This document shows positions 62,792 to 64,000 of a stretch of 64,000 nt of DNA, in pieces. The position numbers were made by a program, and so were the translations under genes. The stretch is from Cocos nucifera (Eukaryota; Streptophyta; Magnoliopsida; Arecales; Arecaceae). Where the stretch lies: assembly GCA_006176705.1 (NCBI GenBank), contig QRFJ01000376.1, positions 124,001-188,000 on the forward strand. Reading direction: 5' to 3'. The notes under the pieces are model-generated. The model saw only the letters and a program-made list of their open reading frames with translations. It searched no databases and was not told the origin of the DNA. Position 1 is the first letter of the stretch. Each line of letters starts with the position of its first letter.

Positions 62792-64000
62792 TGTTAGATA
62801 TATGTGCCCTAGAAGCCAGAATTGGCTGACACTTGTAATACACTTCTAGGGGCAAAATTATAATTTTGACTATAATTAATGAAAATGGGTTATTTTCTAT
62901 CACACATGTGTATTTAGTGTCTGTGATACATCCTTTGAGTTAATGGTAATGATAATTCATATTTTCAAGAGTTGAAAATTTAAGACATGAATAATCATTA
63001 TTAACTCATAAACAGCTCCCGACCATAGGATCATCACGAGGATGGTGATTGATCCGGAAGGTTGGTGTACGATCGCTTCTCTTTAGTAGATGAGTCTTGA
63101 GTCTACGGTGTGGAGACACCGGAGCGAGAGTACAGGTACTCGTTAGAGAACGAGGGCACTGAGCGTGACCACCTCGAGTAGTCATTAGGGAAGTCTACCT
63201 TCTCGTCAATGACTGACTCGATGCTGCAGTAGTGTGTCTGGTTCTTTGACCTGAGATGCATCGGCAGTTCACCTTGAGGGTGTTATAGTTTGACTACACC
63301 ATTACTCGGTCTCCTAGCCATATGGAACCCTGAGGTGTATGTTGGCTATAGCATGTTCATTGTAGGAACTGGATTGCATCAAGATGGGAATCTATCTACC
63401 TCGGTGGTAGAGGAGTAGCCCTATGATGATCATGAGAATCAAGTCCAGAAATCCCATGGCCATGGTAGAGTGAAATAATAGAAAGAGTTTCTATTTAGAT
63501 TTTCACATTGGACTCGAATCGAATGATTACATCATATGACAGAGACTAGGGTTTGACGAGTTCACCTTAACCCTAATCTGATCGGGGCTCAAGATAGAAG
63601 AACTTAATCACACAGGTAGCTGCACCAAGAGGTTCGCATTCAGCTCTGATGGGTTGCCACCATATACTGCTAGGTGTCACTGGTGGATTTTGGGAGCAAT
63701 TAGAATGATTTAGATGATCGATCATTCTAGCTGTTCGAATCAGAAGAGTTCTGATCCATCGAAAGGAGTTTCGATGATGTCTATGATAGAGATCATGACA
63801 TATCCCATTACCATACAGAACTGAACCTAACTGGGTCACACAAACAAGGGTTTGAATCTGGTGATCATCAATTGAACTGATCTAGTTCAATTGATCTGAA
63901 TGAGATTCAATTAGGTTCAAGGAAATCGTGCTAGCACTCGATTGAACCTAACGTTCTTCTTTTACTATCATAAATAAGTTGTCCTGACTGAGCCAAAGGA
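62792..64000 (+). repeat. A1 LTR 3, 3' end beyond window
   Basis: It begins TGTTAGATATATGTGCCCTAG and matches LTR 1 with only a handful of differences over 1.2 kb (for example near 62830, 62883, 63057 and 63389). It stops at the window edge before the W-box cluster. Confidence 0.9.

Larger units (their letters stand above)
49475..64000 (+). mobile_element. A1 copia array: LTR-internal-(gap)-LTR-internal-LTR
   Basis: LTR 49475-51757, internal 51758-54585, gap, LTR 55586-57175, internal 57176-62791 and LTR 62792 to the window edge. The two internal regions and all three LTRs are near-identical (a few differences per hundred bases or fewer), making this the youngest insertion seen. Three LTRs with two internal regions suggest either a tandem formed by LTR-LTR recombination or allelic or duplicate contigs joined across the gap. 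The right end, and therefore the target duplication, is outside. The 5 bp on the left are AACCT. Confidence 0.75.

Overview
The window is repeat-dense nuclear DNA from a flowering plant; a palm-like monocot is my weak guess. I find no host protein-coding gene, no tRNA or rRNA gene and no CRISPR array. Almost every base belongs to nested LTR retrotransposons. Most are subfamilies of one Ty1/copia family with very long LTRs (about 2.28 kb, starting TGTTAGATATATG) and an initiator-Met-tRNA-type primer binding site (TGGTATCAGAGC). I call the subfamilies A1 (youngest), A2 and A3. There is also a Tnt1-like copia element (C1), a fragment of a further copia (D) and one Ty3/gypsy element of the Tat type.

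Layout: 1-4467, C1 on the minus strand, inserted into an A3 LTR. 4468-8825, A3 LTR, long leader and gag (element X). 8826-9825, gap. 9826-17348, three head-to-tail copies of a 2,904-bp block (3' leader, gag, protease, integrase). 17349-20361, reverse transcriptase, RNase H and a truncated A3 LTR. 20362-21326, D integrase plus the start of what looks like an LTR. 21327-32500, A2 element, inserted into that LTR and itself interrupted by an A1 LTR at 27650; gap at 29722-30721. 32501-33137, remainder of the D-side LTR. 33138-33629, unassigned. 33630-35902, solo A1 LTR with a perfect 5-bp target duplication. 35996-49474, minus-strand A3-type copia (element B), whose leader holds the gypsy element at 39591-47624. 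49475-64000, A1 array in the order LTR-internal-LTR-internal-LTR, running off the right edge, with a gap at 54586-55585.

The copia copies encode Gag (RNA-binding zinc knuckle), aspartic protease, DDE integrase, reverse transcriptase and RNase H as one polyprotein. The copy at 59047-62777 is the best preserved: its knuckle, protease DSG, integrase HHCC and D-D-35-E, and RT YVDD are all present. It is still broken by an in-frame UGA in gag, an in-frame UAG between integrase and RT, single-base frameshifts and a deletion inside RNase H. The two nonsense codons recur in other copies. The frameshifts look like assembly artefacts, because both alternative bases of two subfamilies are often retained side by side. 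Older copies carry many TGG-to-stop, CAG-to-TAG, CGA-to-TGA and Cys-to-Tyr changes, as expected from decay of methylated cytosines.

Points outside normal annotation: seven W-box cores in 67 bp of the A1 U3; paired inverted CCAAT boxes before the TATA box; LTR and leader RNA hairpins with paired base changes between subfamilies; a possible 790-nt intron in the leader ending 4 nt before the gag ATG; an antisense coiled-coil ORF and about 182-bp tandem repeats at the 3' end of the gypsy element. All identities come from reading the sequence, without database searches.
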